A stretch of DNA of 57,489 nucleotides from Bacillota bacterium (lineage in GTDB: Bacteria > Bacillota_I > Bacilli_A > RF39 > UBA660). The translations under genes and the position numbers were made by a program. The stretch lies in NCBI GenBank assembly GCA_021771185.1, contig JAETPN010000006.1:1-57489 (forward strand). The letters are read 5' to 3'. Position 1 is the stretch's first letter. Each line of letters begins with the position of its first letter. Below the pieces are notes generated by a model, which worked only from the letters and a program-made list of their open reading frames with translations, searched no databases and was not told where the DNA came from. Positions 1 to 7,094 of the stretch are shown here, in pieces.

Positions 1-33
1 ATCTTTTGTTAAAATATTTATTTTTTCGTTCAT
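1..33 (-). CDS. 5' end of an unidentified gene (partial, runs off the left edge)
   Basis: An ATG on the minus strand sits 5-6 bases after a strong AAAGGAG ribosome binding site. It opens an 11-codon reading frame (MNEKINILTKD) that continues out of the window. The fragment is too short to assign a family. It is preceded by a relatively GC-rich leader that can form hairpins, described separately. Confidence 0.5.
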   Translation of the reverse strand, partial: MNEKINILTKD

Positions 34-40
34 AAATATC

Positions 41-100
41 TCCTTTCAAGGGACTACCTTACAGGAACGAACTTTCGGAGTCAAACGGCACTTTTAATCT
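41..100 (-). promoter_or_regulatory. Possible structured 5' leader of the edge gene
   Basis: On the minus strand the 60 bases before the edge gene are richer in GC than their surroundings. They contain GACTCC facing GGTAGTC (a possible stem with one bulge), followed by CCTTGAAAGG, a small hairpin that would include part of the Shine-Dalgarno. I cannot match it to a known riboswitch or ribosomal leader. Confidence 0.25.
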
Positions 101-141
101 TTCTGAACTTCTTTTTGAACAGATTTTTAAAATGGATATAA

Positions 142-177
142 CAAAAAAACAATATTTGAAGCTAGTTCAAATACTGT
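142..177 (-). terminator. Rho-independent terminator after the 198-1088 gene
   Basis: On the minus strand, TATTTGAA and TTCAAATA flank a short CTAGC loop. The stem extends through AACA/TGTT with one mismatch and is followed by seven T residues. Confidence 0.8.
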
Positions 178-197
178 TTTATAAATTCTGTATATTT

Positions 198-1088
198 TTA
201 ATTTTTTGAAGCTTTTATTTTTTCTAAATAATAATTTATATTATCTAATGATGTAAATGTGTAAGTATAAATATAAACACCAGAAGATGGAGAATCACTT
301 GAAGAATCAAAATCCTTTTTTTGTGTAATAATTATTTTATTGGCTTCTTTAGTTGCACGAAGTAATTCATTCTTATGACCTCCACAATAACCACCATTTG
401 GTACTGTTAATGAAACATATCCATTTTCCTCAGGAATATATTTATACCAGCTTCCTACTAGGTCTACTTTATCTACTCGTTTGTACGTTCCAGGGCCAAA
501 AATTTGATCTATTCGCTTAGAAATAGTATCTTCTTTAAGCAATGTGGTAGAAGCATATGAACTTCCATTTTCATCTTCAAATCTATTTGTTTTAAGATTA
601 TAAGAATTAAATCCACAAGTATAAAGATCATAAGCATCAGGTGAAACATTATCAAAATATTTCTGTGCACTATACTTATTGCAAGCTAATAATTCTTTGT
701 CAGTATCTAACATAATTGCCAAAGCCATTTTAAATTTTAATTCATACTTAATATCAGAAGCAGAAATTTTCTTTTCTTTTTCTTTTTCTTCATCTGCCAT
801 GAATGAGGGAAAAATTTCAAAAGGCATACATCCACGATCGTCTTCAATTAACATATATAAATTTTTAACAATTTGACTATTAATATCTAAATCAACCGGT
901 TTATCTTCATTATCTTTGTCAACCGTCTTATCCTTATTCTTTTTAACTACCTTGTTCGTATGATCTTTTGAATCACTTGACCCTTTACCCAAAATTTTAT
1001 CATATACAATAAATCCACCGAACGCTAATACTGCCACACTCAATAATATGATAAGAAAAATTTTAGGATTTTTTCGTTTTTCTTCCAT
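198..1088 (-). CDS. Membrane-anchored extracellular protein, unknown function
   Basis: This 296-residue protein has a short Lys/Arg-rich cytoplasmic N-terminus and one membrane segment at about residues 9-30. A Lys/Asp-rich low-complexity linker follows to about residue 68, then an extracellular domain with several cysteines. The topology suggests an N-in, C-out surface protein. I recognise no enzyme motif or named family. The start has a good AGGAGG site seven bases upstream. The gene stands alone, with its own terminator downstream. Its TM-linker-globular layout is similar to the protein at 49266-50102, but I see no obvious sequence similarity between them. Confidence 0.75.
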   Translation of the reverse strand: MEEKRKNPKIFLIILLSVAVLAFGGFIVYDKILGKGSSDSKDHTNKVVKKNKDKTVDKDNEDKPVDLDINSQIVKNLYMLIEDDRGCMPFEIFPSFMADEEKEKEKKISASDIKYELKFKMALAIMLDTDKELLACNKYSAQKYFDNVSPDAYDLYTCGFNSYNLKTNRFEDENGSSYASTTLLKEDTISKRIDQIFGPGTYKRVDKVDLVGSWYKYIPEENGYVSLTVPNGGYCGGHKNELLRATKEANKIIITQKKDFDSSSDSPSSGVYIYTYTFTSLDNINYYLEKIKASKN

Positions 1089-1160
1089 TTTTTATTCCTC
1101 CTAAATTTATTATATCCCACCTCAATGTTAAATCAACAAAAAAACTATATTATATGTAAA

Positions 1161-1190
1161 GAAAAAGACAACTACATATCATTGTCTTAT
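1161..1190 (-). terminator. Terminator after the C26 amidotransferase gene
   Basis: On the minus strand, the AAGACAA/TTGTCTT stem has a ten-base loop and a short T-rich tail. It lies just past the stop codon at 1222. Confidence 0.6.
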
Positions 1191-1221
1191 AAAATACATA
1201 TTTATCAAGGATTCTTTTAGT

Positions 1222-1935
1222 TCATTTTTTATTTAATGTTTCGTTCATAAAATAATCAAATATTTTATTTGCGTTTTCATCATAATCAATCATCGTTTCT
1301 GGATGCCACTGAACACCTAATACAAATTGATCAACATGAGGATCTTCGATTGCCTCTATTAATCCATCGTCAGAATATGCAGAAACAATAAAATCATTAA
1401 CATTATTTATGTGATAATTATGACGACTATTTACTTTAATCGTTTCGCTTCCTACTATTTTTCTTAATAACGTATGTTCCAAAATGTGAACATTATGAAC
1501 ATAATCCCTCTCTCTTTGATGGTGATTTAATTTCGTTTCATTTTTTACTGTTATATCCAGAGCATAATCATCTTTTATAACATCCATTTTCCCAATCATT
1601 TGCATTCCTGCACATATACCTAATATTGGCATTTTTTTATGATAAGCATGATCGTAAACAAATTCATCATACTCATACCATTTATATCCACCAGGAAAAA
1701 TTATTCCATCACATAAATCAATAAGCACTTTTAAATCACTTTGTTCTTCACTTGTTAACCTAGGTACCTCTTTAGGTCTTACATTTTCATATTCTAATAA
1801 CTGTGGGGGTGTAATTAATAAAGGAATCCCACCTTTTTTTATAACACCTATTCTAATTTTTTCAAACATTCCTACTAAATTATCATGATCGCTATCACTC
1901 GTTGTTCTAGCAACAATTCCTATGATTGGTTTCAT
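1222..1935 (-). CDS. Class I glutamine amidotransferase-like hydrolase (peptidase C26, PuuD family)
   Basis: This 237-residue cytosolic hydrolase belongs to the gamma-glutamyl-GABA hydrolase/PuuD group. That family cleaves gamma-glutamyl amide bonds. The nucleophile elbow GICAGMQM places the catalytic cysteine at residue 108. The His-Glu pair lies in VQWHPE near the C-terminus, and a PGG oxyanion strand precedes the elbow (IIFPGGYKW). Length fits the family. It lies 17 bases downstream of the serine hydrolase gene and probably shares its transcript. The substrate cannot be told from sequence; spermidine/putrescine catabolism or folate polyglutamate trimming are family precedents only. Confidence 0.85.
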   Translation of the reverse strand: MKPIIGIVARTTSDSDHDNLVGMFEKIRIGVIKKGGIPLLITPPQLLEYENVRPKEVPRLTSEEQSDLKVLIDLCDGIIFPGGYKWYEYDEFVYDHAYHKKMPILGICAGMQMIGKMDVIKDDYALDITVKNETKLNHHQRERDYVHNVHILEHTLLRKIVGSETIKVNSRHNYHINNVNDFIVSAYSDDGLIEAIEDPHVDQFVLGVQWHPETMIDYDENANKIFDYFMNETLNKK

Positions 1936-1952
1936 ATGATCACCTACTTATA

Positions 1953-3218
1953 TTATCTTATGATATGAATATCCATATCTACTTCTTGATTTAAATTTTT
2001 ATATACACTTTTTATAATTTTTAATTTTAATAAAGCATCAAATTGGGCTTTTTTTAATTCATCCATCGTCCATACATATCCTGCCATTTTTCCTTCACCA
2101 GATAGTGGATTTGTTAAAAAATTAAAAGTCATTCCATTATCAATATCCATATTAACATAAGATCCTGTAAATCCTGATGATGCGAAAGCCGTTCCTTGTT
2201 CAGCCAACACTTCAGTAACCGCAATTCCTTTTGGATGACTTTTATACATCATTCCCCTTGTAACCGCAACTTTCCTATTTACTTTTTCACCTTTAACCAT
2301 AACTTCTTGTGTAATATAATCTTGTTTTATAACTGGAGTTGTAAGTTCCACCAAACTTTTTTTATTAATAAAAGTTAATTTAACAAGACCATCAAATAAT
2401 TTTACTAAATCCCCTGTCGTTGTATATATTCCAGCATGTCCAGCATTCTTTATCATACGAGCTTTAGGGTCATGAATTTCATTTAAACAATCTTTGGATC
2501 CACCAGTAATAGTATCCTCTTCTTTCACCTCATATCCCGTATTTTTAAGTCCCAACTCTTCTTGAAAATACTTTTTAAAGGTTTCATCTGGTTGATCCAT
2601 AATTAGTCTTGCGATCATATATGGAATATCACTATAAACATAAACACCACTTCTATTTATAGTTGCATTTTTTAATAAATCGATGGCCTCTTTTTCATCT
2701 TTCGCAGCATCTATTCTTCCGTTCGTTCTAATTTCATGATAAAACTTTAATACTTCTTTAAGTGGAATATCCAGTTTTATCGATGGATCTATTTCAGATA
2801 CCTTTTTATCTAAATCAATCCTTGATAATTCCTGATCTTTTAACAATTGAAGCGCTGTAAATAATTTAGTAACACTAGCAATATCAAATCTTGTCTTGGC
2901 ATCAATTGCTTTTTTATCATCATTGGTACTTGTATAGCCACGAAATACATTAATTTCCGGCCCATCTTCTAATTTTATAGAAGAAGCAATTCCTGGAGTT
3001 AAATTTGTTTCTACTAATTTTTCGTTTAATCTGATATAATCTTCAGTTAAAACATCAATAATTCTTGAAAGTTCTGCATCTTTATTATTTAATAAAATTT
3101 GTTTCGTTTGGAAAAGAACTTTTTGTAATCTTTCATTATCAAATGTTCCACCATTTTTTTCAAACGAATTTAGAACTTCATCAATTGAAGCATCAATTAT
3201 TTTTTCATAATTTTCCAT
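1953..3218 (-). CDS. Beta-lactamase-family serine hydrolase (class C/esterase type)
   Basis: This 421-residue protein has the penicillin-recognising fold. The SxxK motif SVTK puts the nucleophile at Ser115. A Tyr-Ser-Asp motif (VYVYSDIPY) corresponds to YxN, and GFTGS lies at the usual third-motif position. No signal peptide is seen, so it is probably cytoplasmic. I chose the ATG at 3218 rather than an in-frame ATG 15 codons upstream. A G-rich stretch (eight consecutive Gs, then TAAAT) sits directly before 3218 as the ribosome binding site, and the upstream residues look non-native. It may act as an esterase or peptidase; true beta-lactamase activity is not indicated. It is probably co-transcribed with the C26 hydrolase. 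Confidence 0.8.
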   Translation of the reverse strand: MENYEKIIDASIDEVLNSFEKNGGTFDNERLQKVLFQTKQILLNNKDAELSRIIDVLTEDYIRLNEKLVETNLTPGIASSIKLEDGPEINVFRGYTSTNDDKKAIDAKTRFDIASVTKLFTALQLLKDQELSRIDLDKKVSEIDPSIKLDIPLKEVLKFYHEIRTNGRIDAAKDEKEAIDLLKNATINRSGVYVYSDIPYMIARLIMDQPDETFKKYFQEELGLKNTGYEVKEEDTITGGSKDCLNEIHDPKARMIKNAGHAGIYTTTGDLVKLFDGLVKLTFINKKSLVELTTPVIKQDYITQEVMVKGEKVNRKVAVTRGMMYKSHPKGIAVTEVLAEQGTAFASSGFTGSYVNMDIDNGMTFNFLTNPLSGEGKMAGYVWTMDELKKAQFDALLKLKIIKSVYKNLNQEVDMDIHIIR

Positions 3219-3223
3219 ATTTA

Positions 3224-3231
3224 CCCCCCCC
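3224..3231 (-). repeat. Poly-G tract (8 bp) in the ribosome binding region
   Basis: Eight consecutive C residues on the plus strand (Gs in the mRNA) lie 5 bases upstream of the ATG at 3218. Such a tract is rare in DNA this AT-rich, and it serves as the apparent Shine-Dalgarno. Confidence 0.8.
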
Positions 3232-3324
3232 GCCAAATTTAAAACTATTATACCTTTCACCAACCAATTTTGTCAAGAAATAAAAGGGATCACAAATGAA
3301 TAACCCTATTTTTATTTTTGATAC

Positions 3325-3349
3325 AAAAAAAGGCAATTGCTTGCCTTTT
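3325..3349 (-). terminator. Terminator after spoVAE
   Basis: On the minus strand, AAAAGGCAA and TTGCCTTTT pair around a GCA loop and are followed by a T run. The stem overlaps the spoVAE stop codon. Confidence 0.85.
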
Positions 3350-3698
3350 AATCTTTAGGTTCAAATATTAAAGATAGAAAGAAGGAAATAATGATCGCTG
3401 CGATAATTCCCGTACTCGTAAGATCAAACATTCCCATTGCAAGCCCCATAAAACCAAAATCGCTTGCCTTTGCGAGTGCACCATGGATCAAAGAATGTCC
3501 AAAGCTCGTGATTGGAACCATGGCTCCTCCACCAGCCCATAAAATAATTTTATCGTAAATACCAAAGATATCTAAGAAAGCCCCAATGCATACAAACATA
3601 GAAGTCACATGTCCTGGCGTAAGTTTTGTATAATCTAAAATTAATTGTCCAAGGACACAGACAAATCCACAGAATAAGAATGCATTAACATAGATCAT
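3348..3698 (-). CDS. spoVAE: Stage V sporulation protein AE (SpoVAEb type)
   Basis: SpoVAE is a small membrane protein of the SpoVA channel, which moves dipicolinic acid into the forespore and out during germination. This copy is 116 residues, the usual SpoVAEb length, with about three hydrophobic segments. It carries the family signature region GAMVPITSFGHSLIHGA and FGIYDK. Its ATG overlaps the spoVAD TGA stop (ATGA), so translation is coupled. It is the last gene of spoVAC-spoVAD-spoVAE and is followed by a terminator. SpoVAA, AB and AF are not present here, as in many reduced Firmicute sporulation gene sets. Confidence 0.95.
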   Translation of the reverse strand: MIYVNAFLFCGFVCVLGQLILDYTKLTPGHVTSMFVCIGAFLDIFGIYDKIILWAGGGAMVPITSFGHSLIHGALAKASDFGFMGLAMGMFDLTSTGIIAAIIISFFLSLIFEPKD

Positions 3699-4684
3699 TC
3701 TACCACCTCCAAACTAACTGCATGTGCAATTGCTGGAATACTAAGTTTTTGATTGACCATCGTGGTACTCATTAATGCTCCTGTTGCAACTAATAATACT
3801 CTTTTTAATTTATGTTTTTTCATTTGATGAAAAATATAACTATACGTAACAAGTGGTGCACAAGCAGGTCCACTTCCTCCAGAATATACTTCTTGATTTT
3901 CCAAATCAAAAATCATAGCTGCTGTATCATCATAGTGTTTTAATTGAATTCCATATTCTGTATTCATATAATCTACTAAAATCTTTTTCCCAACACTTCC
4001 AAGATCTCCAGTTAATACAAGATCATAATAATCAATTTCTCTCTTTGTATCTTGTAAATGTTTAAAAATAGTATCTGCCGCTGCTGGTGCCATGACAGCT
4101 CCCATTTGATAAGCATCCTTAACACCCATATCAACAACTTTACCAACAGTTCCACTTTCTATACGAATACCCTTTTTATTATACGTTACATAAGCCACAG
4201 CTGCACCCGTTGTCGTAAACGTCGTCGTTTTTGGCTTTGGTCCACCATATTCTACAGGATAACGAAATTGTTTTTCAGCCGCATTATTATGAGAAGACGC
4301 TGCACATAAACAATGTTTTACTTGTCCCGCTTCAATCATATTAGCAGCTAAAAGTAAACCTTCTACACTACTCGCACAAGCATTATAAACACCTAAATAC
4401 GGAATATTTAACGTACTAGCCGCATAATTTGAAGCTACCAATTGATTTAATAAATCACCAGAAATAAATAAATCAATATCAAAACGATTTTTACCTAATT
4501 TATTTAAAGTAATATCAACCGCTTCTTCAATTAGTTTAGATTCCGCTTGTTCCCATGTCTTTGTACCAAAATAAAATTCATCATGACTTCGATCAAAATA
4601 ATTATTTAAGGGTCCTTTTTTTTCATAAGGACCTACCACTGTCCCCGTTTCATTAATATATACGTTTTTATAAGTAAATGTCAT
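3695..4684 (-). CDS. spoVAD: Stage V sporulation protein AD (thiolase-fold SpoVAD)
   Basis: SpoVAD binds dipicolinic acid on the inner forespore membrane and works with SpoVAC and SpoVAE. The 329-residue protein shows the thiolase/KAS-like fold. It has YNACASSVEGLLLAA around the position of the active cysteine, and VLTGDLGSVG and SGGSGPACAP near the C-terminus, all typical of SpoVAD. The ATG at 4684 is preferred over an in-frame TTG four codons upstream, because the GGAGG site lies between them. It starts one base after the spoVAC stop. Confidence 0.95.
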   Translation of the reverse strand: MTFTYKNVYINETGTVVGPYEKKGPLNNYFDRSHDEFYFGTKTWEQAESKLIEEAVDITLNKLGKNRFDIDLFISGDLLNQLVASNYAASTLNIPYLGVYNACASSVEGLLLAANMIEAGQVKHCLCAASSHNNAAEKQFRYPVEYGGPKPKTTTFTTTGAAVAYVTYNKKGIRIESGTVGKVVDMGVKDAYQMGAVMAPAAADTIFKHLQDTKREIDYYDLVLTGDLGSVGKKILVDYMNTEYGIQLKHYDDTAAMIFDLENQEVYSGGSGPACAPLVTYSYIFHQMKKHKLKRVLLVATGALMSTTMVNQKLSIPAIAHAVSLEVVE

Positions 4685-4685
4685 C

Positions 4686-5126
4686 TTAACCTCCAAATAG
4701 TATTAATCTCACAAGTCCAAATACATAAGCACTAACAACACCAAAAATAATTACACTTCCACTTAACTTTAACATGTTAGCACCAATTCCTGTTACAAGT
4801 CCCTCTTTACGATATTCTAAAGCAGCGCTCATCGTCGCATGGGCAAAACCAGTAATTGGAACAATTAAACCAGCTTTCGCAAAATTTACCCATTTATCAA
4901 AAAAACCAAAACAAGTAAGTAAACATCCAACAAAAATCAAGGTAATAATCATATAAGGAGAAGCTTCTGTTGTAGGAATATGAAGCCAGTTCGAATAAAG
5001 ATCAATTAAAAATTGTCCTAACACGCCCATAAGACCACCAGTAACAAAAGCAAGTAACCCATGATATAAACCATTTTCCTTTGGTGTATGTTTTGCGACT
5101 AAATGTTTATACTTATTTTTTTCCAT
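4686..5126 (-). CDS. spoVAC: Stage V sporulation protein AC
   Basis: SpoVAC is the pore-forming, mechanosensitive-like subunit of the SpoVA dipicolinate channel. This protein is 146 residues from the ATG at 5126, which follows an AGGAGGGA site. An in-frame start 13 codons earlier is less likely. Four hydrophobic segments are visible, with the family motifs GGLMGVLGQFLIDLY and KAGLIVPITGFAHATMSAA. It is the first gene of the spoVA operon and has a sigma-G-type promoter directly upstream. Confidence 0.95.
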   Translation of the reverse strand: MEKNKYKHLVAKHTPKENGLYHGLLAFVTGGLMGVLGQFLIDLYSNWLHIPTTEASPYMIITLIFVGCLLTCFGFFDKWVNFAKAGLIVPITGFAHATMSAALEYRKEGLVTGIGANMLKLSGSVIIFGVVSAYVFGLVRLILFGG

Positions 5127-5143
5127 AAAATCCCTCCTAAAAG

Positions 5144-5173
5144 TATTATGGAAACAATTTTTCATTTTTATAC
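5144..5173 (-). promoter_or_regulatory. Sigma-G-type promoter of spoVAC-AD-AE
   Basis: On the minus strand, GTATA (5169-5173) is followed after exactly 18 bases by CATAATA (5144-5150). This fits the Bacillus sigma-G consensus (GNATR, 18 bp, CATNHTA) at every defined position. spoVA is a sigma-G target in B. subtilis. Confidence 0.7.
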
Positions 5174-5201
5174 AAAAAAAACTAATGTTTCCATTAGCTT
5201 T
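5174..5201 (-). terminator. Terminator after the 5206-5922 gene
   Basis: On the minus strand, a CTAATG/CATTAG stem with a GAAA tetraloop is followed by eight T residues. Confidence 0.85.
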
Positions 5202-5205
5202 TTCC

Positions 5206-5922
5206 TTATTTTTTCTGACCTAATTTTTTTACTTTTTGCTCTTCTAATACTAATTCCGGAGCATTCTTCTTTAATACTTCAACATCCTCGTTAATATAAA
5301 GTTTTTGAGCTTCCCATGATTCTATAACCGCACGTAAACTTTCTAAAGAGTATATTTCTAAAGAATTTACCACATGAGGCTGAAAAACTTTTTCATCAGA
5401 TTGTTTTGGTTTTCCAGAACTCTTTATATCCTTTTTTTGAACCATTAAGCTTAGTCTATCATCATAATTCTTTAGATCATCTAAATGTTCTATAATATAA
5501 TCTGTTTTTTCCATTTCATTAGCTACATTATGATAACGAGTATATCGTTTGTGATGACGAATTTTCTTCGCAATTATAACAGGTCCCATATAACCTAAAA
5601 ATAATAATAGAGTTATCAAGCCAGGGAACACAACCGCACAAAGAAGAAGTAAAAGTGGAACTACTATCATTAGCAATTGGCCGGATTCATTCCTCCCATC
5701 AAATACAGGGTCTATTTTATTATATTCAAGATCCTTCACCACACCTTTAGCGTTTTCTAATTGTTCATATATTGTGTTTAAAATCTTTTTTTCGCACTCT
5801 ATACTATAATCAACTTCATTTTGAATTCCATTCGCATGGTAAATAATAATTTTATCTCCTACAATCTCATAATGCTCAATAAATAAATGTTCTGGTATTC
5901 CATATTCCTTATTATATTTCAT
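5206..5922 (-). CDS. Membrane protein of unknown function between sigF and spoVA
   Basis: This 238-residue protein has a soluble N-terminal region of about 75 residues. A hydrophobic hairpin (about 78-112, two membrane spans) follows, then a basic stretch and a charged C-terminal domain ending KKLGQKK. I do not recognise a family. It occupies the place between sigF and spoVA where B. subtilis carries spoVAA/spoVAB, but it does not resemble either. It has its own terminator and a sigma-A-like promoter, so it need not be forespore-specific. A role in sporulation is a positional guess only. Confidence 0.65.
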   Translation of the reverse strand: MKYNKEYGIPEHLFIEHYEIVGDKIIIYHANGIQNEVDYSIECEKKILNTIYEQLENAKGVVKDLEYNKIDPVFDGRNESGQLLMIVVPLLLLLCAVVFPGLITLLLFLGYMGPVIIAKKIRHHKRYTRYHNVANEMEKTDYIIEHLDDLKNYDDRLSLMVQKKDIKSSGKPKQSDEKVFQPHVVNSLEIYSLESLRAVIESWEAQKLYINEDVEVLKKNAPELVLEEQKVKKLGQKK

Positions 5923-5947
5923 TTATAATTCCTCCTAAATGTTATCT

Positions 5948-5976
5948 ATTATATCAAAAAAAAAAAAAAAAAGCAA
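5948..5976 (-). promoter_or_regulatory. Promoter embedded in the sigF terminator
   Basis: On the minus strand, TTGCTT (5971-5976) and TATAAT (5948-5953) are 17 bases apart. The -35 is the 3' arm of the sigF terminator hairpin, and the spacer is 15 Ts plus GA. It would drive the 5206-5922 gene. Confidence 0.55.
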
Positions 5977-5990
5977 CGAACATTGCTTAG
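5955..5990 (-). terminator. Terminator after sigF
   Basis: On the minus strand, AAGCAA and TTGCTT pair around a six-base loop and are followed by a long T run (17 As on the plus strand). The stem overlaps the sigF stop codon. Confidence 0.85.
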
Positions 5991-6634
5991 GAATAAGTTA
6001 AATCTTCACGAATTTTTTGTAAGACTTTCTCTTTTTTTCTAGATACTTGTACTTGACTTGTATGAAGTTCTTTGGCTACTTCTGATTGTGTTCGTTCTTT
6101 AAAATAAAGATCCTGAATTAACTGATGTTCTTCACGTGTTAATTTTTGAAGTGAATGTTTTAAATCTAATAATAAATCAATATCTTTTTGTTTATCACTA
6201 ATTAGTTCGTGGTAGCACATTTCTTTTCCATCTAAATTAACTGGTTCTTCCATACTTTTTACAGGTGTTTTAGAACCTAAAGCCTCAGCAATCATCCACT
6301 CTTCTAAACCTAATGTAGTTGCGATTTCACGAACAGTTGGTGTTCGACCTAATTTTTGTGTTAATAAAACATTTACCTTTTCAATCTTTGCATTTAACGC
6401 AGTTAAATCACGACTCACTTTAATTGGTTTATCCTCTCGAGTGAGTTTTTTCATTTCCCCTAAAATATAAAAATAGGCATAACTACTGAATTTGGTATCA
6501 AATCCTTCCTTATAATTTTTTTCTGCATTCAACAAACCAATATACCCTACTTGAAATAAATCTTCCTTGTTTGGGTAATACGGAAAATGTTTCACCACTT
6601 TCCAAATTAACTTCTGTTTCTGTAACTCATCCAT
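5987..6634 (-). CDS. sigF: Sporulation RNA polymerase sigma factor, sigma-F-like
   Basis: This sigma-70 factor of the SigB/SigF/SigG group would direct early forespore transcription. The 215 residues begin at region 2.1 (LIWKVVKHF), so the roughly 35 residues ahead of it in B. subtilis SigF (255 aa) are missing. Region 2 shows EDLFQVGYIGLL and FSSYAYFYILGEMKK. Region 3 has KVSRDLTALN and GRTPTVREIATTL. Region 4 has the helix-turn-helix TQSEVAKELHTSQVQVSR. The last two resemble SigF more than SigG. It follows the STAS gene by 13 bases, whose stop abuts its GGGGG ribosome site, and precedes spoVA as in Bacillus. No spoIIAB lies beside it. A SigB-like stress factor is the main alternative. Confidence 0.85.
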   Translation of the reverse strand: MDELQKQKLIWKVVKHFPYYPNKEDLFQVGYIGLLNAEKNYKEGFDTKFSSYAYFYILGEMKKLTREDKPIKVSRDLTALNAKIEKVNVLLTQKLGRTPTVREIATTLGLEEWMIAEALGSKTPVKSMEEPVNLDGKEMCYHELISDKQKDIDLLLDLKHSLQKLTREEHQLIQDLYFKERTQSEVAKELHTSQVQVSRKKEKVLQKIREDLTYS

Positions 6635-6647
6635 ATCTTTTTCCCCC

Positions 6648-6983
6648 TTAATTTTGATGTAACAGAATCAATTCATCTTGAATCTCATTCATATAAGTTA
6701 ATAGTCGACTGTGTTTTAATCGTCGTTTCACGAGTCGATGATGAATTCCACATAAGAAAGCCACGCCTCCATTTCCTTTAACAATTTGATACTCTTCCCA
6801 TAGTGCATTTAAACCTTGATCATCAATGAAAGTTAACTCCTCTAAATTAAAAACAACACAACTAATCCCTTTATTTAGCACTTGATCAACATCATCTAAA
6901 TCATGAATCGTCTCTTTATTTAAATTACCAATAAAACGAATAAATAAAATACCCTTTCGGTATTCCATATTAATATCTAACAT
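6648..6983 (-). CDS. STAS-domain protein, SpoIIAA-like anti-anti-sigma factor
   Basis: SpoIIAA proteins release sigma-F by binding the anti-sigma kinase SpoIIAB, which inactivates them by phosphorylating a serine. This 111-residue protein has the STAS strand-helix pattern and lies directly before sigF. At the phosphorylation loop, where SpoIIAA has Asp-Ser-Ser-Gly-Leu, it reads FIDDQGLNALW (residues 52-62), so Gln56 replaces the phosphoacceptor. It may be constitutively in the active-like form or work by another mechanism. The start at 6983 follows a GGTGAGGGG site. No spoIIAB gene is present in the operon. Other STAS roles cannot be excluded. Confidence 0.8.
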   Translation of the reverse strand: MLDINMEYRKGILFIRFIGNLNKETIHDLDDVDQVLNKGISCVVFNLEELTFIDDQGLNALWEEYQIVKGNGGVAFLCGIHHRLVKRRLKHSRLLTYMNEIQDELILLHQN

Positions 6984-7032
6984 AACCCCTCACCTAAAAC
7001 AAGATTATCACAACTATTTTTTGATTACTAGA

Positions 7033-7044
7033 GTTTCGACAAAA
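7033..7044 (-). promoter_or_regulatory. Candidate Spo0A box upstream of the STAS-sigF operon
   Basis: TTTTGTCGAAAC on the minus strand contains the Spo0A core TGNCGAA exactly. It lies 50-61 bases upstream of the STAS start codon, with a possible extended -10 (TGTGATAAT) between them. In B. subtilis spoIIA is Spo0A-activated. The core also occurs by chance inside valS, so this is suggestive only. Confidence 0.45.
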
Positions 7045-7063
7045 CTAGAATTCTTTTTTAATA

Positions 7064-7094
7064 AACAAAAAAGGATTTATTTTACAAATCCTTT
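7064..7094 (-). terminator. Terminator after the HAAS-domain gene
   Basis: On the minus strand, AAGGATTT and AAATCCTT pair around a seven-base loop and are followed by TTTTTTG. The stem includes the stop codon region at 7077. Confidence 0.8.
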
